The notes beneath the pieces are model-generated. The model did not search any database. It saw only the letters and a program-made list of their open reading frames with translations, and was not told the DNA's origin. This document shows positions 10,731 to 22,683 of a stretch of 64,000 bases of DNA, piece after piece. The translations under genes and the position numbers were made by a program. The stretch's first letter is position 1. Each line of letters opens with the position of its first letter. This stretch comes from Diplonema papillatum (lineage: Eukaryota; Euglenozoa; Diplonemea; Diplonemida; Diplonemidae), in the NCBI GenBank assembly GCA_030068145.1, contig JAPJBO010000152.1, positions 124,001-188,000 of the forward strand. The letters run 5' to 3'.

Positions 10731-11934
10731 GTGTTCTCTTAGTCATCGCCACCGCACTGACCTTTGAGAGAGAGAGAGGGAGTTGAGGGTCGGTAGCTAC
10801 GCAATGCTTTGGCATTCCGAAGGCCACCCGGAAACGATTGTGCCATGCCTGATGATGAGTGCGATGCATGATGAGCGAGGATTGCCAGAAGCCGGATGGA
10901 TCCCCGACCTCGTTCTTTGGCGGTTTTAGCCAGTATCCACGGATCTCCGACTGTGTACACAGATCTGAAGCGCGGAGCTGCCATAGGTTAGAGCGAAAGT
11001 ACGCTCAAGAATCCGGGATTATAAGGTCTCAGGGTGACCTTCATCGAGTGGGATCATTGCCAGATGCATTGGTAGCCAACAGAAAAAAAAACGAACGTGC
11101 GTAGTAAATAGTTTCTGGGGCAGTGCGCGTAGGCGCGGGCTTCTCGACCAGCAAGGATGACAGCAGTGCAGCCGCAGATGCGTGCAGTGACTGCAACCAG
11201 CCACGGTCGTCTTGCATACCCCTTTGCAAAGTGGATCGCGCCTCGTCAGCTTTGGACCATAAGGCCAAGAAGACTTGCGGTACAAACGTGACGCGTATAA
11301 CTCATGCTTTTTACCAAACAGAAGGTGTTTGATAAAATGAAGCTTGTCACAGCGTCTTGCGGCCTGAAGCTCGCGCAGCGTATGAACAAACAGGCACTGC
11401 GACCTGAGTTCGCAGCAAAACCAGTCTCTTTCTTCGGCATTATTATCAGGTTTGCATCAGCCGCGGTTGTGCGAATGACGAGCCCTTCTTGCTTTTTTCT
11501 CCCCCAACGACAGCAAGTGTCAACTAGCCCGCCCGAAGGTAGTTCACCCCCGTGGCAGGCATGCTCCACCTGCGGAAGTTGTAGGGGTAGCTTTTCTCAT
11601 TTTCAAAATAAAAGCTGCTGTTTAGAAATTCTCCTTTTTGTAGCCTCGCTTGCCGTCGTCTACCTTTTTCATTTCGAGGGGTTGCTCCCTTGAGTGGAAA
11701 GGCGAAATGAACAGGGCAGGTTTCCTTGAAAAATAGCGGTCGACACGTAGGCTGACGCCCATCGCCCGAGTGTGTCGCTCCATCCACCCGCTCGCGCTTC
11801 CCCCAATGCCAGGTCACCCGGTTCACATCCACCCGCTCGCGCTTCCAATGCCATCACCCGGTTCACATAACCAGGGGATCGGGCCTCTGTTTTCAGCCTC
11901 GGTATCCCCGGTTTTCCCCCTGTACAACTTCAGG

Positions 11935-12226
11935 TCGACGTAGCTGCTTCGACTCCGAATGGAAGGGGGGAAATATAGAGGTAAGGGGCAAATACAAATC
12001 AAACACAATCTGATTTGTTCTTCGCTTACACCACCGTGTGTTGTTTTCTCACTCAGGACTTTTGACCTGTTGTGTTTGTGTGATTTGTCGTGTAGGGGTA
12101 GACCCGCATGACCTCACGTCCGTTCAACACGTGGTTCGGTAGTTACAGCACTTTGGATCCCTTCTGTTCTTTGTGGGGCAGCATCGTCGAGCATTTCCTT
12201 TCAAGCTGGCGCTTATGTAAAAAATC
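11935..12226 (+). mobile_element. F2 short interspersed element
   Basis: Typical order: CGACGTAGCTGCTTCGACTC, GGTAAGGGGCAAATACAA, CCACCGTGTGTTGTTTTC, GTAGGGGTAGACCCGCATGA, then GCATCGTCGAGCATTTCC, CAAGCTGGCGCTTATGT and an A run. The 5' end is slightly truncated compared with other copies. Confidence 0.75.
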
Positions 12227-12608
12227 TCCCAACAAGGGGTTGGCATTTTTTTTCGCATTTTTGGCAGGGGCCACACTTTGGAGCTGGGGCCGAATCAATC
12301 CGATCTTTCCAAATACGCCGTTCTCGGTAGTATAGTAGTAGTATGTGTCATCCTAATCCGGAGTGCCACAACCCCGTCCGCTCGAACCCCTGCCCCCCTC
12401 CAACCCGTCAAGAAATCACCCCAAAACGTACTTTCTCCAAAGAGAATTTCACCCCTCAAAGGTCTTGGGGGACGGCGGCACACCTGATCGCCTTGTTTAG
12501 AGTTACCGACTGGAAGTGTAATGTGGAGAAATCCAGCACGGGAGCCCAGCATCACACGTGTTCGGCGGTGCTGCGATCAAACAAAAAGCATCAAGGCGTG
12601 GCATACTT

Positions 12609-12975
12609 CACTCAGAGATACTGCCTTGTGCTCATTTCGAAGGCTAGAGGGGGAGAAATACTCGACGTTGCTGCTTCGACTCCGAATGGAAGGGAGGAAA
12701 TATAGAGGTAAGGGGCAAATACAATACAAACACAATCTGATTTGTTCTTCTCCCTGCTCCACTTCATCCCTTTTTGTTCTTTGTCGGGCAGCATCGTCGA
12801 GCATTTCCTTTCAAGCTGGTGCTTATGTAAAAAACAATACAACTACAAAGTGGGTCTTTTTCGTTGAACGCTTACGCCCGCCACTAAACCCAGCTTTACC
12901 TGTGTTTCGTGTGGGCTACAGCACATTTACCTCCTTTGATCTATCGCAACTGGCAGTCTCCAGACAGGACAGCGG
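12609..12975 (+). mobile_element. F1 element interrupted by an F2 insertion
   Basis: The F1 head (CTTGTGCTCATTTCGAAGG, ending in GGGGGAG) stops near 12652. An F2 element fills 12653-12834. F1 resumes at 12835 with CAATACAACTACAAAGTGGG. The nesting defines the ends of F2 and shows that this F1 is older. Confidence 0.75.
12653..12834 (+). mobile_element. F2 element, internally deleted, inserted in F1
   Basis: Starts AAATACTCGACG and ends GCTTATGTAAAAAA. It lacks the GTAGGGGTAGACC middle part found in full copies. No clear target duplication is seen. Confidence 0.75.
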
Positions 12976-13143
12976 TGTGAGTCTGGTTTGTCAGGTGGCT
13001 GTTCGTCACAGCCAGGACCACCCGTGCGGGGAGGGGATTGGTCGAGTCACAGCTCTTGGAAGAATCAGTGATTTATAAGGAGGGTCTTACGTGGGGGCAA
13101 CCCCCATGCTCCAAAAAAGAATAGTTGAGTTGCAGCTCTTGAC

Positions 13144-13149
<6 letters not shown>

Positions 13150-13181
<32 letters not shown>
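13150..13181. repeat. (GA)n microsatellite, short
   Basis: About 16 GA units beside the GC-rich candidate exon at 13190-13440. Confidence 0.9.
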
Positions 13182-13189
13182 GAGTTAGA

Positions 13190-13440
13190 GTGCAGGGGCC
13201 ATCTCTCCGGGGAGTTTCCGGTCTCCTCACTTCTCTTCGCACTGCTACGGCGGGCGTAAGTCGCTCCGGAGGCGCGCTGCAGGTTGCGGCTCTGCTACAG
13301 TGAGTGGCGGCACCGGAGTTGGTGCTGCAGCGGGCGCTCTGGCCGGCGGGTGAGCTCGTCTCGCGGGGGATCGCCGCCTTGTAACGCTGCGGGCCCTCTT
13401 CTTCCTCGCGACTGCGCGGCCTACGGCGGCGGCTAACACC
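13190..13440 (-). CDS. Candidate exon of an unknown protein
   Basis: A GC-rich island in AT-richer repeats. One minus-strand frame (SRRRRPRSREEEEGPQRY, KAAIPRETSSPAG, CSTNSGAATHC) has strong third-position G/C as in the known genes. Another frame is also open but less biased. No start, splice site or domain can be fixed. It may be a gene fragment like the duplicated 3' ends elsewhere. Confidence 0.3.
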
Positions 13441-13607
13441 TTGAGATAGATGGAAAAAAGAAGGTGCTTTTATTCTTCGCTTTTTCTCACGAACGGGGGG
13501 ATCGGTCCTGCTTTTGGCTTTGTAGGTTCTCCCGACTCCCCAATTCGTGGTTCGCACAAACTCAAGAGGTTTAGTCAACTATTCCCTGCAGTATTGGCAT
13601 ACTTTCA

Positions 13608-13908
13608 AAAAGAAAAATACTCGACGTAGCTGCTTCGACTCCGAATGGAAGGGGAGGTAAGGGGCAAATACAATACAAACACAATCTGATTCGTTCTTCG
13701 CTTACACCACCGTGTGTTGTTTTCTCACTCAGGACTTTGACCTGTTGTGTTTGTGTGATTTGTCGTGTAGGGGTAGACCCGCATGACCTCACGTCCGTTC
13801 AACACGTGGTTCGGTAGTTACAGCACTTGGGATCCCTGGGATGTTCTTTGTCGGGCAGCATCGTCGAGCATTTCCTTTCAAGCTGGCGCTTATGTAAAAA
13901 AAAAAAAC
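13608..13908 (+). mobile_element. F2 short interspersed element, near full length
   Basis: Starts AAAAATACTCGACGTAGC and ends GCGCTTATGTAAAAA. The segment just after it (13927-13967) is an isolated F1 tail, CATTTCCTACAAAGCAGG followed by TGCTTATACAAAAA. Confidence 0.8.
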
Positions 13909-14192
13909 TGTCGGGGGGGCCGCCGTGAGTCATTTCCTACAAAGCAGGTGCTTATACAAAAAGAAAACACGTTCGTTCGAGAAGACCTGGCCCGGCTTTT
14001 CGCAGACCCGGGCACGACGGCAAACGTGGTGCTGGCGGTGTGGAGCTGCTGGCCGTGTACCGGTGAAAGCGAGAGGAACGGCGGTGGTTTTTGCAAAACC
14101 CGATTGCGAAATTCGCGTGTGTTAAATCGAGCCCCCCGGTCGAGAGAGTGAGTCACATTGCGGGGTATGACTAGCACCTGATACAACTGATC

Positions 14193-14362
14193 GTGATACA
14201 ACTACAAAGTGGGTCTTTTTCGTTGAACGCTTACGCCCGCCACTAAACCCAGAGTTACCTGTGTTTCGTGTGGGCTACAGCACATCACCTCCTTTGAGAT
14301 TTCGCAACTGGCAGTCTCCTCATGTATTTCCTATAAAGCAGGTGCTTATACAAAAAAAGTAC
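14193..14362 (+). mobile_element. F1 element, 5'-truncated
   Basis: Begins at ACAACTACAAAGTGGGTC and runs to GTGCTTATACAAAAA; the CTCGAGG head is missing. From 14363 to 14925 no gene or repeat is recognised. Confidence 0.75.
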
Positions 14363-14929
14363 ATATTTGTCACATGACAAGTATCCCGCTTGTCTTGGGG
14401 GGGTTCGGGTCGCTCTTGGCGACCCTGTCTGCCTTCTGTGCTACCTGTCTACAACTCGTGCTCGAAAGCCGAGCACGAGTGCAAGCAGAAATGGCCATCG
14501 CCAACCGTGGCGACAGTCGTGAGGCAATGCATCGTTCCACACGCACCACGTTTTCCAGGACCACCAAAATAGAACAGGACACAAAGCCGCTTGCAAACGA
14601 CATTTCCATGTGAATGGCGGAACACGTCATCCCTACACGGTGGGTCACAGAGTCCGAAAGGACACGTTGTTTCATTTTAACTGAGCGAGAAGAGCGGCCA
14701 GTAATACTATCTTATAGCGAGGAATGTAGGCAAGATCTGAAGGGATAAAACACAGAGGCAAGCGGGAACAGGGAAGGTGAGAGGCGTATGCGAAGTTAGA
14801 GCAAGCCGGTGAGCTGCTGCTGCGTTGGAATCACTTGTGGTGAGCAGAGCTCACTACACGGGATGGAGCGAGAGCTGATGACTCCATGATACGTACAGTT
14901 CACCGCGGGATTACTGCATATAAGTCGAA

Positions 14930-15660
14930 CTTAGGAGTGTGTGATCCCTCCGAAGACAGGCTCATCACACTATAAATCGAACTTTAAGTGTGTGAGCCCC
15001 TCCGAACGTAGGCCCACGCACTATAAATCGAACTTACAAGTGTGTGAGCCCCTCCGAAGACAGGCCCATCACACTATAAATCGAACTTTGAAAGTGTGAG
15101 CCCCTCCGAAGATAGGCCCACGCACTATAAATCGAACTTAGAAGTGTGTGAGCCCCTCCGAAGACAGGCCCATCACACTATAAATCGAACTTAGAAGTGT
15201 GTGAGCCCCTCCGAAGACAGGCCCATCACACTATAAATCGAACTTAGAAGTGTGTGAGCCCCTCCGAAGACAGGCCCATCACACTATAAATCGAACTTTG
15301 AGTGTGTGATCCCTCCGAAGACAGGCCCATCACACTATAAATCGATCTTTGAGTGTGTGATCCCTCCGAAGACAGGCCCATCACACTATAAATCGAACTT
15401 AGAAGTGTGTGAGCCCCTCCGAAGACAGGCCCATCACACTATAAATCGAACTTTGAGTGTGTCATCCCTCCGAAGACAGGCCTATCACACTATAAATCGA
15501 ACTTAGAAGTGTGTGAGCCCCTCCGAAGACAGGCCCATCACACTATAAATCGTGTGTGATCCCTCCGAAGACAGGCCCATCACACTATAAATCGAACTTT
15601 GAGTGTGCGAGCCCCTCCGAAGACAGGCCCATCACACTATAAACGGAACTTGAAGTGTAT
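14930..15660 (+). repeat. Minisatellite of about 51-53 bp units, about 14 copies
   Basis: Each unit holds GTGTGTGAGCCCCTCCGAAG, ACAGGCCCATCACAC and TATAAATCGAAC. Within a unit AGTGTG...GGCC and GGCC...CACACT can pair, and each unit has a TATAAAT. Units differ by short indels (TTAGAAG or TTGAG variants). Confidence 0.95.
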
Positions 15661-15940
15661 GATATTTGGTAATACCAGCAGCCAGTCCCCGCCCCCTTGG
15701 GGTCCCCCTGCTGGGAGGGCCCCAAGCCCCCCACAATTGCGGCTCGGAGGACCAAACAGCTGCGAGTAAGACTGAAATGCGGCGACTTCTCGCAGCTGAT
15801 TGGAACTCTGAACCGCAGTTTGTCGGAGCTTGGGGCTTCGGCCAGCAGGTATGCGGGGACTGGCGGGTGATACTTTCCAAATAGGTCCAGAATACCAGGT
15901 AATAAAAAGACTGGCTCATGTACTAGAGTTAAAGTAGTAA

Positions 15941-16131
15941 CCACTTAAGGGCGGAAGGGGGGAAGGCTTACTTTGAGAAAAGGGGGGAAACCTCAGGTAT
16001 CCGTTGAGATTTTGCGTCTGATCTTTCCAATGAAGCAAATGGCGATCACTTTCGACCATTCTTTAACCTCTCACTGATACCCGCGAACATTCTTGAAACT
16101 ACCACGACAGTGGTAGTCCGCCCGGAAGCGG
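15941..16131 (+). mobile_element. MITE with TTAA target, piggyBac-type
   Basis: Right end GCGG|TTAA; left end GTAA|CCACTTAAGGGCGG (one mismatch in the target). Ends are imperfect inverted repeats (CCACTTAAGGGCGG and CCGCTTCCGGGCGG). It shares its interior with 55479-55698 (TACCAC...GTGGTAG hairpin, TTGGAAAGATC-type core). No coding capacity. Confidence 0.65.
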
Positions 16132-16272
16132 TTAATCGAGTTGTTCTCTCGCTTTTTCTCACCAAATGGGTCGGTCCTGCGTTAAGTTACGGTAGGTTTT
16201 CCGACTCAAATCGTGAGCAGCACAAACTCAAGAGGGTCTAGTCAACTATTCCCTGCAGGATTCGCATACTTT

Positions 16273-16575
16273 CAGCAGAAATACTTGACGTAGCTGCTTC
16301 AACTCCGAATGGAAGGGAGGAAATATAGGGGTAAGGGGCAAATACAATTACAAACACAATTTGATTTGTTCTTCGCTTACACCACCGTGTGTTGCTTTCT
16401 CACTCAGGACTTTGACCTGTTGTGTTTGTGTGATTTGTCGTGTAGGGGTAGACCCGCATAGGACCTCACGTCCGTTCACACGTGGTTCGGTAGTTACAGC
16501 ACTTGGGATTCCTTCTGTTCTTCGTCGGGCAGCATCGTCGAGCATTTCCTTTCAAGCTGGCGCTTATGTAAAAGA
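16273..16575 (+). mobile_element. F2 short interspersed element, near full length
   Basis: Starts AAATACTTGACGTAGCTG, carries GTAGGGGTAGACCCGCAT and ends GCGCTTATGTAAAA. At 16725-16755 an F1-like tail (AGCAGGTGCTTATGCAAAAA) stands alone. Confidence 0.8.
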
Positions 16576-16804
16576 ATCTGCACGCCGCTGGGGGGGGGGG
16601 GAAAGCTGGGGGGGCGCGGAGCAGGAAAAGAGCGGAGGTCAAAACCGAGAATCAATAATCTAGTGCAAACAAGAAAGAAATACTCCGAGAAACTAACCAC
16701 CGGCTGCCGCCTCGGGGATCTTCTGCAAAAAGCAGGTGCTTATGCAAAAAGAAATACCCGAGGCCGCCTGATGCGTATTTCGATGCAGGCTGGGGGAGGA
16801 GACC

Positions 16805-17307
16805 CAGGGCTTACGCTCCGTTTTCGGTCTCCGAAACGCAACAACCCTCGAAAACAATCTTCGACCGAAAAAGTGTGATGGGCGGGGTTCGAACCCGGGC
16901 CTACCGGCCTGAAGGCCGACGCCCGCTCATTCTGCCATCCCTTTGCATTTTGGCAGGGGAAAAAAAGCTAGCTTTGCACATCCCCAGCTCCAAAAAAACA
17001 ACACACTTTTGAGTGTAGAGAAAAGTGGGGTTGGCTCGAATAGAGGCTATTCACATTGCATGTTCGTAGGACCTCCACTCTCGAAAAATAGCGTCACTAC
17101 TAACTTGGCGACACGTGGATGGGCGGCCTTGGCGTCTTGTGGGCCTAGACACACCCTGCATGTGGACCAACCTGAGGCAAGCACATGTGGAGGAAAAGAA
17201 AAATCAACATCCATGTGGTACCTGTGGATCCACACGTGGGGGAAAGAAAATCCAAAAAAATTAACGTGTGGAAATCCACCCGTTCCACACGTGGAGCGTA
17301 AGCCCTG
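16805..17307 (-). mobile_element. F4 hAT-type MITE, full length
   Basis: Perfect 15-bp terminal inverted repeats CAGGGCTTACGCTCC at 16805-16819 and 17293-17307. Flanking octamers AGGAGACC and GGGAGAAC match at 6 of 8. CAGGG-type ends with 8-bp duplications are the hAT pattern. Subterminal words (CCACACGTGG, GTGGATCCACACGTGG) crowd 17180-17307. The other side holds a tRNA-like segment (16874-16941). Read on the minus strand, its end aligns with the F3 elements. Confidence 0.75.
16874..16941 (-). other. tRNA-like SINE head, not a functional tRNA
   Basis: On the minus strand, GGGATGG pairs with CCATCAC (6 of 7). The B box is perfect (GGTTCGAACCC), with an A-box-like TGGCAGAATGAGC. There is no proper D arm, and a tight hairpin CGGCC-TTCA-GGCCG replaces the anticodon arm. 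A diverged copy with the same flanks is at 44482-44548. Confidence 0.55.
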
Positions 17308-17317
17308 GGGAGAACAA

Positions 17318-17495
17318 GTACAACTATAAATAGGTCTCTTAATTGTTGAACGCGTACGCCCGGCACTCAACCCAGCTTTTCCTGTGTTTCGTATATATGG
17401 GCGACAGCACGTATCCAGCGTCTTTTCCTCTTCCTCCTTTGAGACTCCCGCAACGGGCAGCCTCCCCTAGTATTTCCTACAAAGCAGGTGAGTGT
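17318..17495 (+). mobile_element. F1 element, 5'-truncated
   Basis: Starts ACAACTATAAATAGGTCTC and includes CGCGTACGCCCGGC and TTTCCTACAAAGCAGGTGAG. It directly follows the F4 element's end. Confidence 0.65.
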
Positions 17496-17916
17496 TCGAA
17501 AGAGCAAAAAACAAAAAAAAAAAAAAAAAAAAACCCAAATGGTCGCGTGAAGAAAAGGGCGGCGTCGGTGTAAGCTCCGCGTTTTTTTTAACAAGACCAA
17601 GACAGCTAGGATTTCAAGAAACGGAAGCAAGTGGGTGTGCGGGTGCGTGCGTGTGTTGTGTGTGGTGTGTCAGCCGAATGCAAGCAGGTCACATTTGATC
17701 AGACAGGCGTCCTGCTTCGCGGTGTGCGTGCGGGTGGAATTCCGCACTTATGATTCCGGGGAGTTCTCCGGTCTCCCGTGGTATCTCGCACGAAGGGTTG
17801 AAGTAGGAAAGTAGGGAACATGTTGTAAAAACAACAGCTACGTTGGGCCGCGCACCATAGTTCCGCCTAAACCGAAGTTCAGGAGAAGCAGGCGGAGGGG
17901 GGGGAGCAGGGGCGAG

Positions 17917-18153
17917 GTGGGGGGGCTTTCGAAGGCAGTTGAACGAACGCTGGCAGCGTACGTGTGCTGCCACCAGGATAAACTCTGCCGTCATGTCACT
18001 TGCCCGATCTCGCTGATGCAAGATCGGGTCCCGGCAACGAAGAGAGACGGCACAAACACGACCGACGAGCTAGAAGATAACAAGCGTCGGAAACATGACA
18101 CGGTGCGCTCTAAGAGGTCGTCACGAAAGTGTGCAGATTATCGCCATAGATAG
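17917..18153 (+). CDS. Possible short charged ORF, relative of the array at 21357
   Basis: 78 residues ending NKRRKHDTVRSKRSSRKCA then DYRHR. The last ~45 codons and the following bases (GCAGATTATCGCCA, GCATTCTAACCCAA) match the 3' end of the array at 21357-21863. It may be a small basic nuclear protein or part of a dispersed repeat. No domain is recognised. Confidence 0.25.
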   Translation: MGGLSKAVERTLAAYVCCHQDKLCRHVTCPISLMQDRVPATKRDGTNTTDELEDNKRRKHDTVRSKRSSRKCADYRHR

Positions 18154-18785
18154 TGTGCATTCTAACCCAAGACGATCCCGCTCGAGTGCAGTCCAACGGC
18201 GGAGTTGGTTCGAGACTGTTTCGAGTTCTAAGAAGCCAGTATGTTTGAACCTCCGGTTGAGGAGAATTCTGGGTGACCGCACCACAGACAGCCTGAGACA
18301 TTGCTGCCACACATTAGAAAGAACGCCCAAGGAGAGTGGTGACCTCCTGGAGTGCCCCATGAGGGATGTATGTCAGTTTGTAGGGTCCACTGCGACCCTC
18401 CCCAATACTGCCGGCGCAGCACTACTGTACTCGCCGCCCATGGTGCGTTGCAACGTCGGCTTGCAATGCTGAAGACGGCTGCCCCTACGGGCGGTATGTA
18501 CGTGCGCGTTCACAACAACAAGGGGGAGTACAAAAAGGGGGCAAACGGTGGGGCCTGCGTTTGTCAGTTTTTGCTTACCCCTCCAACCTCGCTTTTGGCG
18601 AGTGGATATGAGGAGTTCGCTCAGAGACGTAAGGATTCCAACTTGACGCGCCGAAGGCGCTCAAGCAAGCTTGCTAGGGGTGTGTGTGTGTGTTTCAACT
18701 CGTGGCATAAAGTGGTAACGTCTGGAGCGAAGTATAGCCCACTGGTCACTTCTACCAGTCGGTTTTGAGATGCCGACGCTGCTTT

Positions 18786-18818
<33 letters not shown>

Positions 18819-19239
18819 TGTGGGCCCGTTTTACATGGTGCCTTCCTGCACGAGAGGCGACCACGTGTGTGTATGTGTGTGAACGAAAAGAAGAGGCTAG
18901 GCTCGAGTTGCTGGCGGCTTTCGATGCGAACCGAAGCCGCACTGTGCACTAGTGGGGCGTATGTGCGTCCATCAGCCATGGCATCAATGGTGCTCAACCC
19001 CCCCCCCACACGAAAAGCCAAGGGGATAAGCCCGGTCAGGAAGGGATGAAGGGGGAGGGAGAACTCTGCTATTGCTGGGATAGGTAAAGACACCGCGCAG
19101 TATCAAAAATAATAGGGCCCCTGCGGGCCCGCTGTGGACAGTGACAGTGGCAGGGGCAAAAGAGGGGGGGGGGGCAGGTTTGCATTGGTGTTCCGGGTCT
19201 TACACGGTAACACTCGGAGGGGCCGCCGAGTGCACATTT

Positions 19240-19630
19240 CGACGGGGAGAAACAATGCAACGGGTCTTTTTTTTTTGCGATAACCAGTAACCACCTTAGT
19301 GAGCATACTTGTTACAGCTAAAAAAGAACGTTGGCAGCGGTTTAACCTGAACGCGCACAGGTCAAATCGCACAAACAAACGCTAGCCCCCGGTGCCCCGG
19401 GCACTGTACCCAGATTTGTCTGTGGGTCGTGTGGTGCAGCACACGTCTTCCCTTTGAGGTTTGGACTTTTCTTGCAATAGTGGTAATGTCCTTTGACAGA
19501 GTGAGTCGGTGGCACAGCTAGTTGGGTGGTCGTTGTAGGTTCCCCCATCACGTGTTTGATGTTCACTCTTGGTGTTGGGCGGCCTCCTCGAGCGCTTTCC
19601 ACGAAGCAGGTGCTTGTGCAAAAAGGTCAA
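19240..19630 (+). mobile_element. Diverged and enlarged F1 relative
   Basis: Contains GAAACAATGCAACGGGTC, TGTGGGTCGTGTGGTGCAGC and a tail CCACGAAGCAGGTGCTTGTG followed by CAAAAA, in F1 order, with extra sequence between. From 18160 to 19235 no gene is seen; a short GT repeat is at 18783-18812. Confidence 0.5.
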
Positions 19631-20171
19631 CGACAAAACAATTCCAAAAAAGAGTGGGGTCAGTGACAAAATCGATTCAGAATCCACTTTGTCGCACTTC
19701 TGTATCCACATAACGGATTCCGAAAAAGTGGATTTGGAGTCCCCTCGTTCGAATTTTTGAACCCGCTTCGTCGCCCCCTTAGAAGTACACCTCGGGGTTG
19801 GCACAAGTGTGCAGGCGCTACTTGCCGGAGGGGAGCCCTTTCAAATGATTCCCCGGAGGAAAGTGGCGACGTTGGATTGCCCGAGCTCATTGAAGCCGGG
19901 ACCGCCACGGGTGGAAGTGGTGTGCACGTTCGGTGCACACCCCCGACCTGACCATTTCGGCTAGACCAGACGTGGCGGCCGGAGCGTTGGACCAGGATTT
20001 GTTTGTGCGCACTGTGTGTCTGTGTTCCTATTTGATAGGCACAGAACGATACGCTGTCCAACCGTCTCTTTTTAACAATGACAAACGCGTCTGTTGCCAT
20101 AAAAAAGCCACTTTGCTCGAAGAGCTTGGTGCATGAACCAGGGTGTACTTTTTAGCGACCCCAAGTCCCCT

Positions 20172-20353
20172 AAGGCTAGGATGGCAAGGAAACGGAGACG
20201 GTCCGTGTATCTGTTTCCATACTGTTAAGGAAACGCGCTGCAGGGTGTACCTGGAAGTGCGTAATTAAGGAGAACTTCCTGCTTTTCGTTTCCGTTTCAG
20301 ATTCCATGTTTTGGAAAAAAAACGGATGGAAACGCGTTAACTTGCCATCATAG
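20172..20353 (+). mobile_element. Short MITE-like element
   Basis: Ends are imperfect inverted repeats: GGCTAGGATGGCAAGGAAAC on the left, and CTTGCCATCATAGCT (inverse of AGCTATGATGGCAAG) on the right. The interior carries GAAACG words. The end motif resembles that of the element at 48809-49936 (GGCTATGTAGGATGGAAACG). Confidence 0.5.
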
Positions 20354-20584
20354 CTCCTCTCTCTTCTCATTCAGATGTATGTTCAGAAACATGACAGTTT
20401 TGCTGGGAACTGGTTTTCGTTTTACTTTGAAAGCTTGAATGTGAGGGACAGAGGCTTGCATTGGGTTTTGCTAGGTGGTAAGAAATGGCATCCGAGAGTG
20501 TTCGCTCGCCGGAAGGAGATGGGGATGATGATGATGAATCGGCGCTTCCGGCTCCAGTGCTGAGGGCGGCGTCCAAGAGTGAGA

Positions 20585-20758
20585 CAATGACGGGAGGAGG
20601 AACTGCCTGTAGTGTTTGCTGATTTCGAATCTACCCGTCCAACGTTGTTCTGGAGCAGACGATTCAAAACGCCCATGGCTTGTTCGCCCAACATACTTTG
20701 TGTCCATACGTCCTCAGCTCGACCCCAAGACGCCAAAAGTGCTCAAGCAAGTTTACTG

Positions 20759-20790
<32 letters not shown>

Positions 20791-20835
20791 CAGAGAGAAA
20801 GAGAGAGCGAGAGAGAGATGGTAGTCACGCCTTAA
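20585..20835 (+). repeat. Second copy of the GA-bearing dispersed repeat
   Basis: Shares GTCCTCAGCTCGACCC, GTGCTCAAGCAAGTT, a GA tract (20759-20818) and GTAGTCACGCCTTAACA with 10230-10730, in the same order. Confidence 0.65.
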
Positions 20836-21309
20836 CAAATCAAACCAAGTTCAAGGGGATGGGTGAGTGAGAAAAGGGGGTGGCAGTCACGTTTCAGCAG
20901 CTCCGGGACTCTTCCCCCACAGCCCTGCAGAGGTGTCGGTGTCGCTGGGGAGACATCCAGTTTGCAGGGGGGGAAATCTTAGCTTGATGTTTAGGCAGGA
21001 CACTGCCTCTCATGCATGTTTGATGGTAGCAGGGGGGGTGTCGCCAGGGGTCGCAGCACTTCCCCCGCGGCGCCACCTTCGTTCTTTTGCAAAGTCGGAA
21101 AAAGGGTGCCAGGCAAAGAGTTGCCGCGGCATCCTGCAGTAAGCCGGTCCGCCCCTTCCCTGGAACTGCATCGCATTGCTTGCCGCCGTCTATCACGGTC
21201 CGGCGATGCAGATTATCGCCACAGACTTTTTGCATTCTAACCCAAACTATCACGGTCCATCATGCTCAACCTCTTTTTACCTCGGCAACGCCATAGAAGA
21301 CGACACGGT

Positions 21310-21863
21310 CATCGCCCAAGCGCCGCCGTAAGGAAGCAACTGTCGACGCGCAACCGATGCACCTGGACGAGCAATCGAAGGAGAAGCGAGGCACCAAGCG
21401 CGCGCCTGAGCGCGACGATCAATCTGACGACACGAAGCGCCGCCGTAAGGAAGCAACTATCGACGCGCAAACGATGCACCTGGACGAGCAATCGAAGGAG
21501 AAGCGAGGCACCAAGCGCGCGCCTGAGCGCGACGATCAATCTGACGACACGAAGCGCCGCCGTAAGGAAGCAACTGTCGACGCGCAACCGATGCACCTGG
21601 ACGAGCAATCGAAGGAGAAGCGAGGAACCAAGCGCGCGCCTGAGCGCGACGATCAATCTGACGACACGAAGCGCCGCCGTAAGGAAGCAACTATCGACGC
21701 GCAACCGATGCACCTGGACGAGCTATCGAAGGAGGCACCAAACGCGCGCCTGAGCGCGACGATCAAGACGAGCATAAGAGGCGAAAGCATGATACATCAC
21801 GTGCGAAGAGATAACCGCGACGCCGGCGATGCAGATTATCGCCACAGATTATTTGCATTCTAA
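21310..21863 (+). CDS. Charged tandem-repeat ORF (39-residue units), probably decaying
   Basis: The ATG at 21357 opens three near-identical 117-bp units encoding MHLDEQSKEKRGTKRAPERD, then DQSDDTKRRRKEAT and a short linker; a partial unit precedes them. The basic clusters (KRRRK) resemble nuclear localisation signals. The last unit lacks about 7-8 bases compared with the others, which shifts the frame. In the frame kept by the first units the end would read HKRRKHDTSRAKR and stop. The 3' part matches 18040-18150. Function unknown. The repeat could be a small basic nuclear protein or part of a dispersed element. Confidence 0.4.
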
Positions 21864-22683
21864 CCCAAACCAACCCAAACCATCACGGTCCATCATGCTT
21901 AACCACTTTTTATCAGGAACTGCCTGCGACTGTCGTAAATGGGTGTTCCACGTTGTGTTCACGGTCTGTCTGGAGGGGGAGGAACCGGCTTGTCCTGCAG
22001 GGTCCTGATAGTTCCAGGTGATGAAAGCCTAACGGGCCTAATTGCTGAAGATTTTTGGGATCGTATGGTACACATTTTTGTACTAGAGTTAGCTAGAGAG
22101 CTAATCGCGCGGTTGCGAAACGAGTCTCGAGCGCGCCGAAGCCAGGGCAGGTACAAACTGAAAACAAGGCTCCTACGGAGGGTTTTCCACCTAGTCCATA
22201 GTAGAAAGAAAAACCGGAAAATCACAAAACACGCCGCACACAAGTCTTACCAAAATGCACCCTCGGTAGCTTAGCCCCGGCCCAATTCACTGGACTGTAC
22301 ATCAGGTCCAAAGTTAGCGAGGGGCTACCAAGAGGAATTCTTAAGCAGATGGTGAAAAGCTGCGCAATCTTCTGCTACCGACTGGATGCCACCCTCCACA
22401 TACCCTGGATTAACACCTGTGATTTGATAAAAGAAGAACGGGGAAGTCTTTGCGTAGTTGTGTAATGTGCTGTGTTCGGGCACTACGGAACCCTTGGGGC
22501 AAAGAGCAAACATGCTTCAGCTTTTTTCTGACTACGAAGCAGACTACAGCAGACAACAACAAAAACAGAATAGAAGAAGGCGAACACCTTTTCCGGAGTT
22601 CGGGTTTGGTTTACGCCGCTGATAAACGAAGAGCGCGCTGCGTCAACGTACGGTATGGTGATGAAAAGTAGGTGGATGATTGT

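Noticed and set aside
14930-15660. CRISPR array
   Set aside because: Contiguous minisatellite without unique spacers, in a eukaryotic setting.
16874-16941. Functional tRNA gene
   Set aside because: No D arm and no 7-base anticodon loop; the hairpin has a 4-base loop. Best seen as a SINE head.
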